A stretch of 64,000 bases of DNA from Labilibaculum manganireducens (GTDB lineage Bacteria; Bacteroidota; Bacteroidia; Bacteroidales; Marinifilaceae): NCBI RefSeq assembly GCF_002843385.1, contig NZ_MVDE01000011.1:62001-126000 (forward strand), read 5' to 3'. Below the pieces are notes generated by a model that made no database searches, had not been told where the DNA came from, and saw nothing but the letters and a program-made list of their open reading frames with translations. Positions 45,578 to 55,449 of the stretch are shown here, piece by piece. The first letter of the stretch is position 1; every line of letters begins with the position of its first letter. The translations under genes and the position numbers were made by a program.

Positions 45578-46381
45578 ATGTTGCTTTCAATTCTTTGGGA
45601 TATCGATCCGGAAATATTTAAAATCGGCCCTATCGCTGTCCGTTGGTACGGATTATTATTCGCATTAGGATTTTTGTTAGGATATTATCTGGTAGAAAAA
45701 ATGTTTAAAAAAGATGGTATTAAACTGGAATGGCTTGATAAATTATTCCTGTATACCATGATTGCAACTGTTGTAGGTGCTCGTTTGGGACATGTGTTTT
45801 TCTACGGATGGGAATTTTATTCACAACACCCTGCCGAAATAATTAAAATTTGGCGGGGAGGATTGGCATCTCACGGTGCTACAATTGGAATTCTTGTTGC
45901 TTTATGGTTTTATTCTAAAAAAGTGAGCAGAAAATCAATGCTTTGGATATTGGATTACGTGGTAATTCCGGTTGCTTTGGCAGGATGTTTTATTCGTTTG
46001 GGAAATTTGATGAATTCAGAAATTATTGGAACTCAAACTCATTCTGACTGGGGATTTCAATTCATCAGAGCTTCTATTTATGAGCCAAAAGCACCACGAC
46101 ACCCAGCACAATTATACGAAGCAATTTGTTATTTGATTTCCTTTGGTGTTCTGTCATTTATGTATTGGAAAACCAATGCAAAACAATACAGCGGAAGATT
46201 ATTCGGAGCTTTTTTTGTAATGATTTTTACAGCTCGTTTCTTTATCGAATTTATTAAGGAAAATCAGGAAGCTTTTGAGCAGGGAATGTTGTTAAATATG
46301 GGACAGTTACTAAGCATTCCGTTTGTTTTAATCGGGTTGTTCTTTCTGATTCGATCGTATAGAATTGAACCGATGAAGTAA
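45578..46381 (+). CDS. lgt: Prolipoprotein diacylglyceryl transferase
   Basis: An inner-membrane enzyme of 267 residues with about seven helices. It moves diacylglycerol from phosphatidylglycerol to the lipobox cysteine of preprolipoproteins. Signatures: VRWYGLLFALGFLLGYYL, VGARLGHVFFYGWEFY, WRGGLASHGATIGILVAL, GCFIRLGNLMNSEIIG (catalytic Arg region) and RHPAQLYEAICYL, with the late FTARFFIEFIKENQ. It lies 97 bases after secA across a hairpin. The two genes both serve export, but appear to be separate transcripts. Confidence 0.96.
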   Translation: MLLSILWDIDPEIFKIGPIAVRWYGLLFALGFLLGYYLVEKMFKKDGIKLEWLDKLFLYTMIATVVGARLGHVFFYGWEFYSQHPAEIIKIWRGGLASHGATIGILVALWFYSKKVSRKSMLWILDYVVIPVALAGCFIRLGNLMNSEIIGTQTHSDWGFQFIRASIYEPKAPRHPAQLYEAICYLISFGVLSFMYWKTNAKQYSGRLFGAFFVMIFTARFFIEFIKENQEAFEQGMLLNMGQLLSIPFVLIGLFFLIRSYRIEPMK

Positions 46382-46400
46382 TTAACTATAGTATAACAAG

Positions 46401-46431
46401 AAGCCGAATCTTTTCCGATTCGGCTTTTTTA
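46401..46431 (+). terminator. Terminator after lgt
   Basis: AAGCCGAATC (46401-46410) pairs with GATTCGGCTT (46417-46426), followed by a T tract. Confidence 0.9.
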
Positions 46432-46479
46432 TTGTTGCATAAATCTCTTTCTAAAATCAAGTTTGTCAATCCATGTCAT

Positions 46480-46797
46480 TCAAAAAAAGCCTTCCTAATG
46501 ATGGGAAAGCACTTCAAACCTTCCAAAGCCTGTTCCCAAATGTGGGAAAGTACTTAAAATCACCCAAAACCCATTTCCCAATTGCGGGAGAGTAGTTTGG
46601 AGCACTCAAAGCATGTTGCCCTATTGTGGGAGAGTAGTTCGAATCATCCAAAGCGTACTCCAAATTGTGGGAAAGTACTTTGAACCAATCCATACCTGAT
46701 TCCCGATTGCGGGCGTACACTTCGAAACATTCAAGGTAAATTCCCCAATATGGGAACGCTTTTAAAACCATCCAAACAGGATTCCCTGTCATAAAAA
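46480..46797. repeat. Tandem array of seven to eight 41/42-bp hairpin units
   Basis: A GGG core recurs at 46503, 46544, 46586, 46628, 46669, 46711 and 46752, giving spacings of 41, 42, 42, 41, 42 and 41; a broken eighth unit ends near 46797. In most units TTCCC (or a close variant) sits 5-6 bases before the GGG and is complementary to GGGAA, so each unit can fold as a short hairpin. Between units are AGTACTT-like and CCAAAG-like linkers. Units are diverged, not identical, while stem complementarity is largely kept. The mixed 41/42 spacing breaks any single reading frame. It lies between the lgt terminator and the 3' end of the convergent MutS-like gene. Confidence 0.85.
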
Positions 46798-46808
46798 AGT
46801 ATTTAGCT

Positions 46809-48617
46809 TTATGCTTCCTTCAATATTTCCAAATCAATCCCCATTTTCTTCATTAAAATAGGAGCGTTAAAGGTTTTGCAAAATCCTTTTTGCACTTTGT
46901 AGTCAAAATAAAGCTGATCACCATCAATTTTAATATCGAAGAACCGGTTTTCAACCTGCCCGGGTAATTCTTCTTCCAGTATCGATAGTTCCAAATCATG
47001 TGTTGCCACCATCGCAACTGCATCGTGTTTCACCAGTTGCTTAATCAATGCTCTCGAACCTGTATGCTTGTCTTTCGAATTGGTTCCTCTCAAAATTTCA
47101 TCCAATAGTAATAATGTCTTCTCTTTTCGATTTACTTTTTCTATCACCTGCTGAATTCTCTTTAGTTCTGCATAAAAAGAAGATTCATTTTCTTCTATCG
47201 AATCTTTAATTCTCATAGAAGTGTTGATTTCCACATTTGAAACCGTCATTTCCTGAGCACAAACCGGAGCTCCTGCCAATGCCATCACAACATTCACTCC
47301 AACGGTTCGCAAAAAAGTACTTTTTCCGGCCATATTCGATCCCGTTACAATATGCACCGTTCCAGGGCCATTTAGCTGATAGTCGTTATTTACTCTTGCT
47401 TTCTCATCAATCAAGGGATGACCGGCTTCCTTTACATCCAACTCAAAGTGTTTGTCTGAAATTTTAGGAAAAGCCCATTCTTCATGGTTAAAACTTAAAT
47501 TAGCTAAGCTGGAAATGGCTTCAATCTCACTGATTGCATCAAACCACTTTTCAATTTCAGTACCATAATTTTGTTTCCACTTGTCGATACGAAATAAAAT
47601 GTGCAATTCATAGAAAAACAGCAGATTAAGCAATATTTGAACCATTACATTTAATCGTTGATCTAATAATTCAATAAGCTTGCTTAGTTGCTGTATTTTT
47701 TTTGATGTTAACCGATCATTACTACCCAACTTGCTCTTTAGTTCATTTAATTTTTCAGAATTCCAGTTCTCTTTTTCGAACTGCTCAATAATATAGGAGT
47801 AGGTTTTGAGCATTTCCCCTCTTTTTGAAGTTTGTTCATGAGCTCTGCTCACTTTCCTGAAGTTATAGTAGTGAATTCCAATACTAGCCAATATCATTAT
47901 TGTAATAGGAGCTTGTGAGCCGATAAAAGAATATACCAAGGCTCCCAACGAAAGCAAAGGCATAATTGTAACAGCGATTTGTAATACTTTCTTTCCATGA
48001 AAAGGAGAGGGCTTTTTACCCCATTCAATTACAAAACCGGGGTCATCATTTTTTAGATTGTTCGCAAAGCCATATTGAACGATATTTTGTCTCCAATCAA
48101 TCTTTTTTGCCAATTCTTTAACCGCTTCCTGTCTTTTGCTGATCTCTTGATTAGGTGATGGCTTTTCGAGCCAGCTGGCAAGAGTATTATTACCTGTTTT
48201 AGTAACGCTCCGGTTGATTAATTGAAAAAGAGAATGTTGTCCAAATATGTCCAGATCTGATGCATAGGAATGATTCGGTTTCAGATACTCTTCGCCATCA
48301 TAAAAAAGAGTACTATGGCGTGTTTGCAAGCAATTAATTTCATTCTCGTTAATTTCGATCAAGGCGTGCAGCCTTTTTATATTTTTACTGTTTCGATTGT
48401 ATTTTCTTACAAAATAGATCAGCGAGAATACTAATGTGATAGCCACAGCATTTGCAATTAATGCAGAATAGGATAGAAAACCATAAAAAAACACGAATGC
48501 TCCAATTGCAGAAAAAAGACGCAAAAACGAGAGGTTTCGATTCTGTTTTTGAAGAACACTTGTTTGCTTTTTAAATGCATGTATTCGATCGGTGTAAAAG
48601 GATAGTTTTTGATTCAT
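46809..48617 (-). CDS. Membrane-anchored MutS-like ATPase
   Basis: 602 residues. The C-terminal third is a MutS-type ABC ATPase: IVTGSNMAGKSTFLRTVG (Walker A, about 426-440), ENESSFYAELKRIQQVI (signature region), TLLLLDEILRGTNSKDK (Walker B, about 502) and VATHDLELSILEE. The centre keeps a core/lever-like helical region. The N-terminus has two hydrophobic segments (about 29-70), and another pair lies near 208-250; no mismatch-recognition domain (no Phe-x-Glu) is present. This is not the mismatch-repair MutS. Membrane-bound MutS-like proteins occur in Bacteroidota without a known job. Start ATG 48617. Confidence 0.85.
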   Translation of the reverse strand: MNQKLSFYTDRIHAFKKQTSVLQKQNRNLSFLRLFSAIGAFVFFYGFLSYSALIANAVAITLVFSLIYFVRKYNRNSKNIKRLHALIEINENEINCLQTRHSTLFYDGEEYLKPNHSYASDLDIFGQHSLFQLINRSVTKTGNNTLASWLEKPSPNQEISKRQEAVKELAKKIDWRQNIVQYGFANNLKNDDPGFVIEWGKKPSPFHGKKVLQIAVTIMPLLSLGALVYSFIGSQAPITIMILASIGIHYYNFRKVSRAHEQTSKRGEMLKTYSYIIEQFEKENWNSEKLNELKSKLGSNDRLTSKKIQQLSKLIELLDQRLNVMVQILLNLLFFYELHILFRIDKWKQNYGTEIEKWFDAISEIEAISSLANLSFNHEEWAFPKISDKHFELDVKEAGHPLIDEKARVNNDYQLNGPGTVHIVTGSNMAGKSTFLRTVGVNVVMALAGAPVCAQEMTVSNVEINTSMRIKDSIEENESSFYAELKRIQQVIEKVNRKEKTLLLLDEILRGTNSKDKHTGSRALIKQLVKHDAVAMVATHDLELSILEEELPGQVENRFFDIKIDGDQLYFDYKVQKGFCKTFNAPILMKKMGIDLEILKEA

Positions 48618-49048
48618 TTTTCGTTTTATTGTAGTTTTATCAGCTAATGTAAGCGAAATTTTAGCTGTTTGATATTTATATGAGTTGTGAATATATTATA
48701 AATCTAAGGCAAACTTGTGTTTTATGTCAAAAAAAATCAATATCAGATTTAATCCTCAATTCTTGATCTATATGATCGAAATTTTATATTAAACTCTATA
48801 TTTTAATCATTTGTCAAAAAATTATTTTTCTTGAATTATGTTTTTTCGCTCATACATTCATGTGGTTCACTCATTTTCTTATCATCCTCACTAATAACTT
48901 TTTGATTACAGTTTTTTATGAATTAATTTCATTTGTGTAAAAAATAAGTGCACTATATCTTTTACCAGGCGTTCACCGAAAAGCCTTATTAGAGTAGGTT
49001 ATGAAGAATTGAGTAAAACGATCTTCATGTAACTAAAAAAATATTGAA
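48618..49048. other. 431-bp intergenic stretch without recognised content
   Basis: Very AT-rich (many poly-T and poly-A runs). No frame, hairpin terminator or RNA family was recognised. A TATCTTTT stretch near 48956-48963 resembles a weak TAnnTTTG box and could serve the following gene, leaving a leader of about 80 bases. Confidence 0.4.
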
Positions 49049-49738
49049 ATGAAAGCTGATACATTGAATAAAGAAGCTATTGAAATGCGTACAAACATGA
49101 TTCCTGAAATTAAGACCAGTTACGGGAATTACAGTGAATTGTGGAGAACATCCATTTCAGATATTACAGTTTTAGGAGCTGGAGAGCTAACGTGCAGAAT
49201 AACCCGCCCAAACAGTGGAAGTGCAAAGGGTGGATATCTTTATATATATAAAGATAAAATAGAGGGGGCTCCTCTTGTTAGACAATATTTTGCCGGTCAG
49301 GCGAGTGGTATTGTAACAATTATGAGCAATCAGATTGATTTATTCAATGGTCATTACGTTTTGGCTTATGGACCTCACTTTACAGACCAAGTAAATATTA
49401 TTGCAGCTACTGTTCAATTGGATAATGGTTATGCATACAATCAGGAATCTTCTGTTTGCACTCCAATTCAAGCTTCGATAAATCAAGTCACTTCTCATTA
49501 CATCTTCGCAAGTAATTCTTTAGGGTTTAGTCACTACGATTCTACAGTTATTCTTCGGGAAGGAAATGTATTTGGAGAAGGAAATGAAGTTGCAAGAGCG
49601 TATATTTCAAAGGAATCCAATAGGATTGGAACCAATGTAATGCATGCAAATTTGAAGCACAAACAAGCTTATAATGTAAGTATTAATATATATTCGTCTG
49701 TTCGGCCTGTAGCTGGTTATACTTTTACACTGGAGTAA
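49049..49738 (+). CDS. Unrecognised 229-residue protein, probably beta-rich
   Basis: It starts at ATG 49049 with MKADTLNKEAIEMRTNMIPE and has no signal peptide or membrane segment. From about residue 45 the sequence alternates hydrophobic and polar residues with many Gly, Thr, Ser and Tyr (GELTCRITRPNSGSAKGGYL, YVLAYGPHFTDQVNIIAATV, QAYNVSINIYSSVRPVAGYT). That is the look of beta-strands, and a beta-sandwich is likely. No family was recognised. It stands alone: a 431-bp spacer before it and a strong terminator after it, so it should be a single-gene unit. Function unknown. Confidence 0.65.
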   Translation: MKADTLNKEAIEMRTNMIPEIKTSYGNYSELWRTSISDITVLGAGELTCRITRPNSGSAKGGYLYIYKDKIEGAPLVRQYFAGQASGIVTIMSNQIDLFNGHYVLAYGPHFTDQVNIIAATVQLDNGYAYNQESSVCTPIQASINQVTSHYIFASNSLGFSHYDSTVILREGNVFGEGNEVARAYISKESNRIGTNVMHANLKHKQAYNVSINIYSSVRPVAGYTFTLE

Positions 49739-49789
49739 GATTAATTGTTTAATGGCTTGCAGTAATATCTTAATGATATTAGATTTTAT

Positions 49790-49826
49790 AATATCCGGCA
49801 ATTAAATTTTGCCGGATATTTTTTAT
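49790..49826 (+). terminator. Terminator after the 229-residue protein
   Basis: AATATCCGGCAA pairs with TTGCCGGATATT over 12 bp with a 7-base loop, followed by T-rich sequence. Confidence 0.9.
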
Positions 49827-50316
49827 ATCAATTTCATTTAAAACACTTTCTCGTTCAAATTTGTGATCAACAGTTAGGCTAAGGATATTTAGGTTTACTT
49901 ACCCACTTTATCTGATCACTTTTTTTTTGAATATTAAATACTTCTTGATGCCACTTCACTGCGAATGGTTAATACTATGTGTTTGGGAAGGCATTCTTCA
50001 TTCTATATTCAGAAGGCAATCAGGTAATATAATTGATACTGTCACAATGTTTCATGGCAAGGCCTTACCATAACTTATAAGTTAATCACTCATGAAATTT
50101 CAATGTTTATGTACAAAAAATATCCATTTGTCACTTTGATTCTTAATCAATTTAATTTTTAAATGAGAAATAAAGAACAAGCTTTTTCGATTGTATAGTA
50201 CGAAAAAGTTGATTGTTGCCATTTAAGCATAAATCTCTTTGGAATCGAAAGACAGAATATACAAAATAAACAAAGCTCAATATTTGGTATTTAAAAAGAA
50301 TCAAAAGTGAAGAGAT
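49827..50316. other. 490-bp intergenic stretch without recognised content
   Basis: AT-rich, no credible frame on either strand. TTTCATG near 50050 and CATGAAA near 50092 could close a long weak hairpin around GGCAAGGCC. No terminator for the minus-strand proA was seen. Nothing else can be supported. Confidence 0.35.
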
Positions 50317-51597
50317 TTACTCTCTAATATGTCCATCTCCGGTAATTAACCACTTATAGGAGCATAATTCTTCCAAAGCCATAGGTCCACGGGCGTGTAA
50401 TTTTTGCGTGCTTATCCCAATTTCAGCTCCCAATCCAAATTGTGCCCCGTCTGTAAATGCAGTTGAAGTATTGGAATAGATTGCAGCAGCATCAACTACT
50501 GAGTAAAAGTCACTTATAGTTTTTGAGTTCTCGCTTATTATGGCCTCGCTGTGCTTGGAACTGTACTTATAAATGTGATCTGTAGCCTCATGGAAATCAT
50601 TCACTGTTTTAATCGACATTTTGAGACTTAAGAATTCCGTTCCAAATGATGATTCATCTGCTTTATTAAGCAGATTTTTTGGATAGGCATTTTCAATTGC
50701 ATGATAAGCTTCTTCGTCAGCAAATATTTCAACATTTTTATCCTGTAGTTTACTTACTAATTCCGAGAGATCGGCAAGACGACTTTTATGAATCAAAAGA
50801 CAGTCCAATGCATTGCATACGCTTACACGGCGTGTTTTTGCATTAAATACAATCTGCTTTCCTTTTTGTAAATCTCCGTCTTTATCGAAATAGGTGTGTA
50901 CAATACCAGCACCGGTTTCGATTACCGGAACTTTAGAGTTTTGCCTCACTGTGTTGATGAGATTTTGAGAGCCTCTTGGTATTAAAACATCAACAAAACC
51001 TACTGCATTCATTAATTCTGAAGCAGCCTCTCTGGCTGAAGGCAGTAATTGAATGATTTCAGGATCAAGATGATTATCTGCAAGTGTTTTTTTTATTAAT
51101 GCTACCAAAGCCTTATTTGAATTTTCAGCATCGCTGCCACCTTTTAAAACGCAGGCATTACCCGATTTAAAGCAGAGAGCAAATACATCCAGCGTAACAT
51201 TCGGACGGGCCTCATAAATTACACCTACAGTTCCCAATGGAACACTAACTTTTTTAATTAATAATCCATTTTCAAGCGTTTTTTCAGAGAACACTTTTCC
51301 TAAAGGAGAAGGCAGTTGAATTGTATTTTCTATATCATTTGCTATTCCGTTAATTCTTTCGCAGCTCAATAGCAAACGATCATATTTTGGATCGTATTCA
51401 GACATACGTTCCAGATCTTTCTGATTGGCCTCAAGAATTTGTTCTGTGCCTTCTCTAAGAGATTTTGCAAGTTGTTCAAGAAGATTGTTTATTGTTTCAG
51501 AGCTAATCAGACACATGGTTCTGGAAGCATCTTTGACTTTATGTAATTGTTCTGTACAGATCATATTTTGTTTTTTTGTTTGAATTTGGGAGTCCAT
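50317..51597 (-). CDS. proA: Glutamate-5-semialdehyde dehydrogenase (gamma-glutamyl phosphate reductase)
   Basis: The second proline-biosynthesis enzyme, reducing gamma-glutamyl phosphate with NADPH. In 426 residues are [53 protein letters not shown], the catalytic cysteine region [15 protein letters not shown] and [20 protein letters not shown]. It is downstream of proB on the same strand with 57 bases between them, so the pair is a proBA operon; the two enzymes work as a complex because the intermediate is labile. Confidence 0.97.
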   Translation of the reverse strand: MDSQIQTKKQNMICTEQLHKVKDASRTMCLISSETINNLLEQLAKSLREGTEQILEANQKDLERMSEYDPKYDRLLLSCERINGIANDIENTIQLPSPLGKVFSEKTLENGLLIKKVSVPLGTVGVIYEARPNVTLDVFALCFKSGNACVLKGGSDAENSNKALVALIKKTLADNHLDPEIIQLLPSAREAASELMNAVGFVDVLIPRGSQNLINTVRQNSKVPVIETGAGIVHTYFDKDGDLQKGKQIVFNAKTRRVSVCNALDCLLIHKSRLADLSELVSKLQDKNVEIFADEEAYHAIENAYPKNLLNKADESSFGTEFLSLKMSIKTVNDFHEATDHIYKYSSKHSEAIISENSKTISDFYSVVDAAAIYSNTSTAFTDGAQFGLGAEIGISTQKLHARGPMALEELCSYKWLITGDGHIRE

Positions 51598-51654
51598 CTA
51601 AAAGTTATGCCTTATTTTTTAATTGGTGTAATTATCTGATATCAAAATGCATCA

Positions 51655-52725
51655 TTAATAAAGAAAAAGATAATCGTAATGAACCAGAGGTTTTGTTCCG
51701 GTTTTTCCAATATAACTTTCCGCTTTGGTTTTATTATATTGAGTTTTCCCAAGCCCAATTACCTTACCCGATAAACCAACAATTTTAATAATATCTCCTT
51801 TTTCAAAATCTCCGCTAATTTTTATAACACCAATTGGCAATAAACTTGTAGCTTTTTTTGAGCACAAAGCTTCTTCAGCACCTTTGTTAATTACTAATTG
51901 GGCTTTTTCAAAGCCATCTGATCCTGCCAGCCATTGTTTTACAGTTGAAGCCTTTTTGCTTGCCGTAAAGCTTGTGTGGTTTACTTCGTCAGGCGAATTA
52001 ACCAGTTCCAGCACAATATCATCAATTCCTCCATTGGCAATATGTACAGGTATGCCGGATTTGGCAACTCTTCCGGCTATACTGCACTTGGTTAACATTC
52101 CACCTCTTCCAAAATTGGATTTTTTAGTGGTGATATATTGTTTTAACCTGTTAACGTCACCATTTACAGTTTGTAATAATGTGGAATTATTATCATTTGG
52201 ATTTCCAGTATAAATTCCATTGATATTACTTAGTAAATAAAGCGCTTCAACATCCATCATCGAGGCGATCAGTCCGGATAGCTCATCGTTATCCGTAAAC
52301 ATCAGAGCAGTAACTGATACGGCATCATTTTCATTAATAATTGGAAGAATTCCATTGTTTAGAAGAGAATTTAAACAGTTCTTCATGTTTAGATAGTGTT
52401 CCCGTGTTCTAAAATCTTGTTTTGTAACAAGAACTTGAGCACACTCAATTTCAAATTCTTTAAGAAAGACAGAATAGACATTCAGTAACTCTACCTGACC
52501 AACTGAAGACCATATCTGTCTTGCTGAAACAGTATCAATCTTTTCAGGCAGTTTTACCTTACTTCTTCCTGCTGCAACGGCTCCCGAAGAAACAAGAATA
52601 CACTGTATTCCCATTTTTCTTAGCGAAGAAATTTGATAGACGATGTTTTTAATTCTGGATGTATTTAGTTCTCCATTCTCTTTGGTAAGAACATTAGAGC
52701 CGATTTTAATGCAAATTCGTTTCAT
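51655..52725 (-). CDS. proB: Glutamate 5-kinase
   Basis: It phosphorylates glutamate on the gamma-carboxyl as the committed step to proline. The 356 residues contain the amino-acid kinase domain: ICIKIGSNVLTKENGELN, CILVSSGAVAAGRSKVKLPE, LPIINENDAVSV, FTDNDELSGLIASMMDVEAL and FGRGGMLTKCSIAGRVAKSG. A C-terminal PUA domain follows (about 265-356; GVIKISGDFEKGDIIKIVG). The normal two-domain length suggests feedback control by proline as in other ProB proteins. Start ATG 52725. Confidence 0.97.
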   Translation of the reverse strand: MKRICIKIGSNVLTKENGELNTSRIKNIVYQISSLRKMGIQCILVSSGAVAAGRSKVKLPEKIDTVSARQIWSSVGQVELLNVYSVFLKEFEIECAQVLVTKQDFRTREHYLNMKNCLNSLLNNGILPIINENDAVSVTALMFTDNDELSGLIASMMDVEALYLLSNINGIYTGNPNDNNSTLLQTVNGDVNRLKQYITTKKSNFGRGGMLTKCSIAGRVAKSGIPVHIANGGIDDIVLELVNSPDEVNHTSFTASKKASTVKQWLAGSDGFEKAQLVINKGAEEALCSKKATSLLPIGVIKISGDFEKGDIIKIVGLSGKVIGLGKTQYNKTKAESYIGKTGTKPLVHYDYLFLY

Positions 52726-53361
52726 ATGATTATAATTTTAAACTTTTGCCATATGGAACTTACCATGCTGAAATAATCATCCCCCTGTGTGTAGAAAGCT
52801 TTATACATGGACGTTTCATACTTTAATATATGGATATGACAATTTGAAGTACGGGAATAGAATTCTGTACCTATAAATTGGAATGAGTTAAAAAATAAGT
52901 GCCTGTTCAATGAATAATGAAAGGCAAAAAGAAATGTTTATTTCAGGATGCTGTTTGAGAGATACCCAGAGGGATGAGAGGGAAGAATGTAATAAAAATT
53001 CAGACACAGTAATTCAGAAGAAAAGATGGAGCCTTTCGCTTCTGTTTGTAAACTTTTATGGATAAGAAATTTCATACCTTTCATTTTGGTAATGCTTGAT
53101 AATTACAAATCCCCCTTGTTTTAGTGAATCAAATATAGGAATTTTTTCATGAGATGATTCCATTACATCTTGATATGTTGAGTGTTGAGAATAGCATGGA
53201 AAGGTTTGCGTTATAAATTCCATGTGGAATACAAATCGGATCAGTGAGCTTTTGTGTATTGTAAATCAATTGATTGTATTGATTTTGAAATGGCTGGAAA
53301 TACTATTAAGATATTTTCCAAATAATTATTTTTTTCCAGTTTAATTGCCTTCTCAATTTTA
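52726..53361. other. 636-bp intergenic stretch between divergent proB and the M3 peptidase
   Basis: No gene, RNA family or terminator was recognised. It must hold the proB promoter, but no clean TAnnTTTG box was found on the minus strand. A block at 53260-53275 (TTGTAAATCAATTGATTG) resembles the TTGTAAATCAATCTAATA block of the duplicated leaders at 11.4 and 12.8 kb; this may be chance. Confidence 0.35.
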
Positions 53362-53369
53362 TATCTTTG
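53362..53369 (+). promoter_or_regulatory. Candidate -7 box of the M3 peptidase gene
   Basis: TATCTTTG matches TAnnTTTG, 30 bases before ATG 53392. Confidence 0.6.
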
Positions 53370-53391
53370 TTACTGATATAAAAAATTAACT

Positions 53392-55428
53392 ATGACTGTA
53401 CATACAAATCCATTACTAAACGAATTTACAACACCATATGAAGCGGCTCCGTTCGAATCCATTGAATTGAATCATTTTTTGCCTGCTTTTACTGAGAGTA
53501 TTGAGATTGCGAAAAAGGAAATAGATCAGATTGTTGACAATGCCGAGGAGCCAAATTTTGTGAATACGATTGAGGCTTTGGAGTATTCCGGACATCAATT
53601 GGATCGGGCAGCTTCCATTTTTTTCAATTTAAACCATGCCAATACAAATGATGAGATGCAGGCATTGGCAAGAGAAGTTTCGCCCATGCTGACGGAGTTT
53701 TCAAATGACATCATCATGAATGAGAAACTATTCGCCCGTGTGAAGGATGTTTATCATCAAAAAAGCGAATTGAAACTTACGGTTGAGCAAGAAAAGTTGC
53801 TGACTGACCGATACAAATCATTTGTAAGATCTGGAGCAAATCTGGAAAAAGAAAAAAAGGATCAGATTCGGGAAATATCTAAAGAACTTTCCAAATTGAC
53901 ATTGCAGTTTGGCGAAAATGTTTTAGCTGCTACCAATAATTTTGAGCTTCACATTACTGATAAAAATGAATTATCAGGTCTTCCTGATGGAATTATTGAG
54001 GCTGCCGGCATTGTTGCAAAGGAGGAAGATAAAGAAGGATGGATATTTACTCTGCAATTTCCCAGTTACGTTCCTTTTATGCAATATTCAGATATTCGTG
54101 AGTTACGCGAGAAAATGTTTAAGGTATATTCTTCACGTTGTTTTAACGATAAATTCGATAACCAAAAAATAGTAAAGCGGATCGTAGAACTGCGATTAAA
54201 GAAAGTTCAGCTGTTCGGATACACTTCTTATGCCGATTTTGTTTTAGAAGAGAGAATGGCGAAGCAATCAAGTAAGGTGACAGATTTTCTAACCGAATTA
54301 TTGGATGCTTCAATGCCTAAGGCCAAAGAGGAATTTAAGGAATTGCAGGCGTATGCAAAAAGTTTAGGTGCTGATTTTAAATTAGAACGGTGGGATTGGG
54401 CTTATTACGCTGAAAAACTGAAAACAGAAAAATTTAATGTTAATGATGAAATTACCCGACCATACTTCGAGTTGGAACGAGTTAAAAAAGGCATCTTCTC
54501 TTTGGCTGCACGCCTTTACGGGATAAAATTTAATATTAATCCTAAACTTCCGAAATATCATAAGGACGTTGATGTGTATGAGGTGACTGATGATAAAGGA
54601 GAGTTTTTATCCTTATTATATACTGATTTTCATCCTCGGAGTTCAAAACAAGGAGGAGCATGGATGACGTCCTTCGTCGATCAATACCGTAAGAAAGGTA
54701 CGGATCATCGTCCGCATATTTCCATTGTTTGTAACTTCACAAAACCAAGTGAAATAAAACCATCATTACTTACTTTTAATGAGGTAACTACCTTTTTGCA
54801 TGAGTTTGGTCACGCTTTGCACGGAATGTTGTCAAAATGCACATACAGCAGCCTTTCCGGTACAAATGTGTATCGTGATTTTGTTGAGTTGCCCTCGCAA
54901 TTCATGGAAAATTTTGCTACACAAAAAGAATGGTTGGATGATGTAGCCGAACACTACCAAACAGGAGAAAAGATTCCTGCTGAGATTGTGCAAAAGATTA
55001 TCGACAGCGAAAATTTCTTAAGTGGATATTCATTTGTGCGTCAAATTAGCTTTGGACTAAATGATATGGCCTGGCATAGTGTAACTGAGCCCGTGGCCGA
55101 TGAAGTTTCAGTTTTTGAGGATAAAGCGATGTCTTCAACTGAATTGTTTGATCGGGTAGAAACAAGCTGTATGAGTACAGCATTTTCTCATATTTTCGCC
55201 GGAGGTTATGGTGCAGGTTACTACGGATACAAATGGGCCGAGGTTTTAGATGCAGATGCTTTTGACGCTTTTAAAAGTGCTGGGATATTCAATAAAGAAA
55301 TTGCGAATTCGTTTAAAGAAAATATCCTTGAGAAGGGAGGAAGTGATCATCCTATGAACCTTTACCTGAAATTTAGAGGTAAAGAACCTTCCATTGAACC
55401 TCTTCTTAAGAGAAGTGGTCTGAAATAG
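53392..55428 (+). CDS. M3-family zinc metallopeptidase (Dcp/oligopeptidase A-like)
   Basis: A 678-residue thimet-oligopeptidase relative. The zinc site HEFGHALHG lies near residue 471 with the third ligand Glu in YRDFVELPSQFMENF. Other family blocks are PYEAAPFESIELNHFLPAF, GGAWMTSFVDQYR and FSHIFAGGYGAGYYGYKWAE, which carry substrate-binding His and Tyr. No signal peptide is evident, so it probably cleaves short peptides in the cytoplasm. Dcp (dipeptide release) and PrlC (endopeptidase) activities cannot be separated by sequence inspection. A hairpin terminator follows. Confidence 0.94.
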   Translation: MTVHTNPLLNEFTTPYEAAPFESIELNHFLPAFTESIEIAKKEIDQIVDNAEEPNFVNTIEALEYSGHQLDRAASIFFNLNHANTNDEMQALAREVSPMLTEFSNDIIMNEKLFARVKDVYHQKSELKLTVEQEKLLTDRYKSFVRSGANLEKEKKDQIREISKELSKLTLQFGENVLAATNNFELHITDKNELSGLPDGIIEAAGIVAKEEDKEGWIFTLQFPSYVPFMQYSDIRELREKMFKVYSSRCFNDKFDNQKIVKRIVELRLKKVQLFGYTSYADFVLEERMAKQSSKVTDFLTELLDASMPKAKEEFKELQAYAKSLGADFKLERWDWAYYAEKLKTEKFNVNDEITRPYFELERVKKGIFSLAARLYGIKFNINPKLPKYHKDVDVYEVTDDKGEFLSLLYTDFHPRSSKQGGAWMTSFVDQYRKKGTDHRPHISIVCNFTKPSEIKPSLLTFNEVTTFLHEFGHALHGMLSKCTYSSLSGTNVYRDFVELPSQFMENFATQKEWLDDVAEHYQTGEKIPAEIVQKIIDSENFLSGYSFVRQISFGLNDMAWHSVTEPVADEVSVFEDKAMSSTELFDRVETSCMSTAFSHIFAGGYGAGYYGYKWAEVLDADAFDAFKSAGIFNKEIANSFKENILEKGGSDHPMNLYLKFRGKEPSIEPLLKRSGLK

Positions 55429-55449
55429 ATTAATCATACAAAAATTGGG

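Noticed and set aside
46514-46792. 92-codon minus-strand frame with a partial 14-residue repeat inside the hairpin array
   Set aside because: The repeat spacing alternates 41 and 42 bases, so the coding phase is lost between units; the peptide repeat is a by-product of the DNA repeat.
46480-46797. CRISPR array
   Set aside because: Units are adjacent and diverged over their whole length with no unique spacers, the period is constant, and no cas genes are present.
49739-53361. tRNA, SRP RNA or RNase P RNA in the long intergenic gaps around proBA
   Set aside because: No cloverleaf, conserved GGAA/GCA loops or other RNA signature was seen; a covariance-model search would be decisive.
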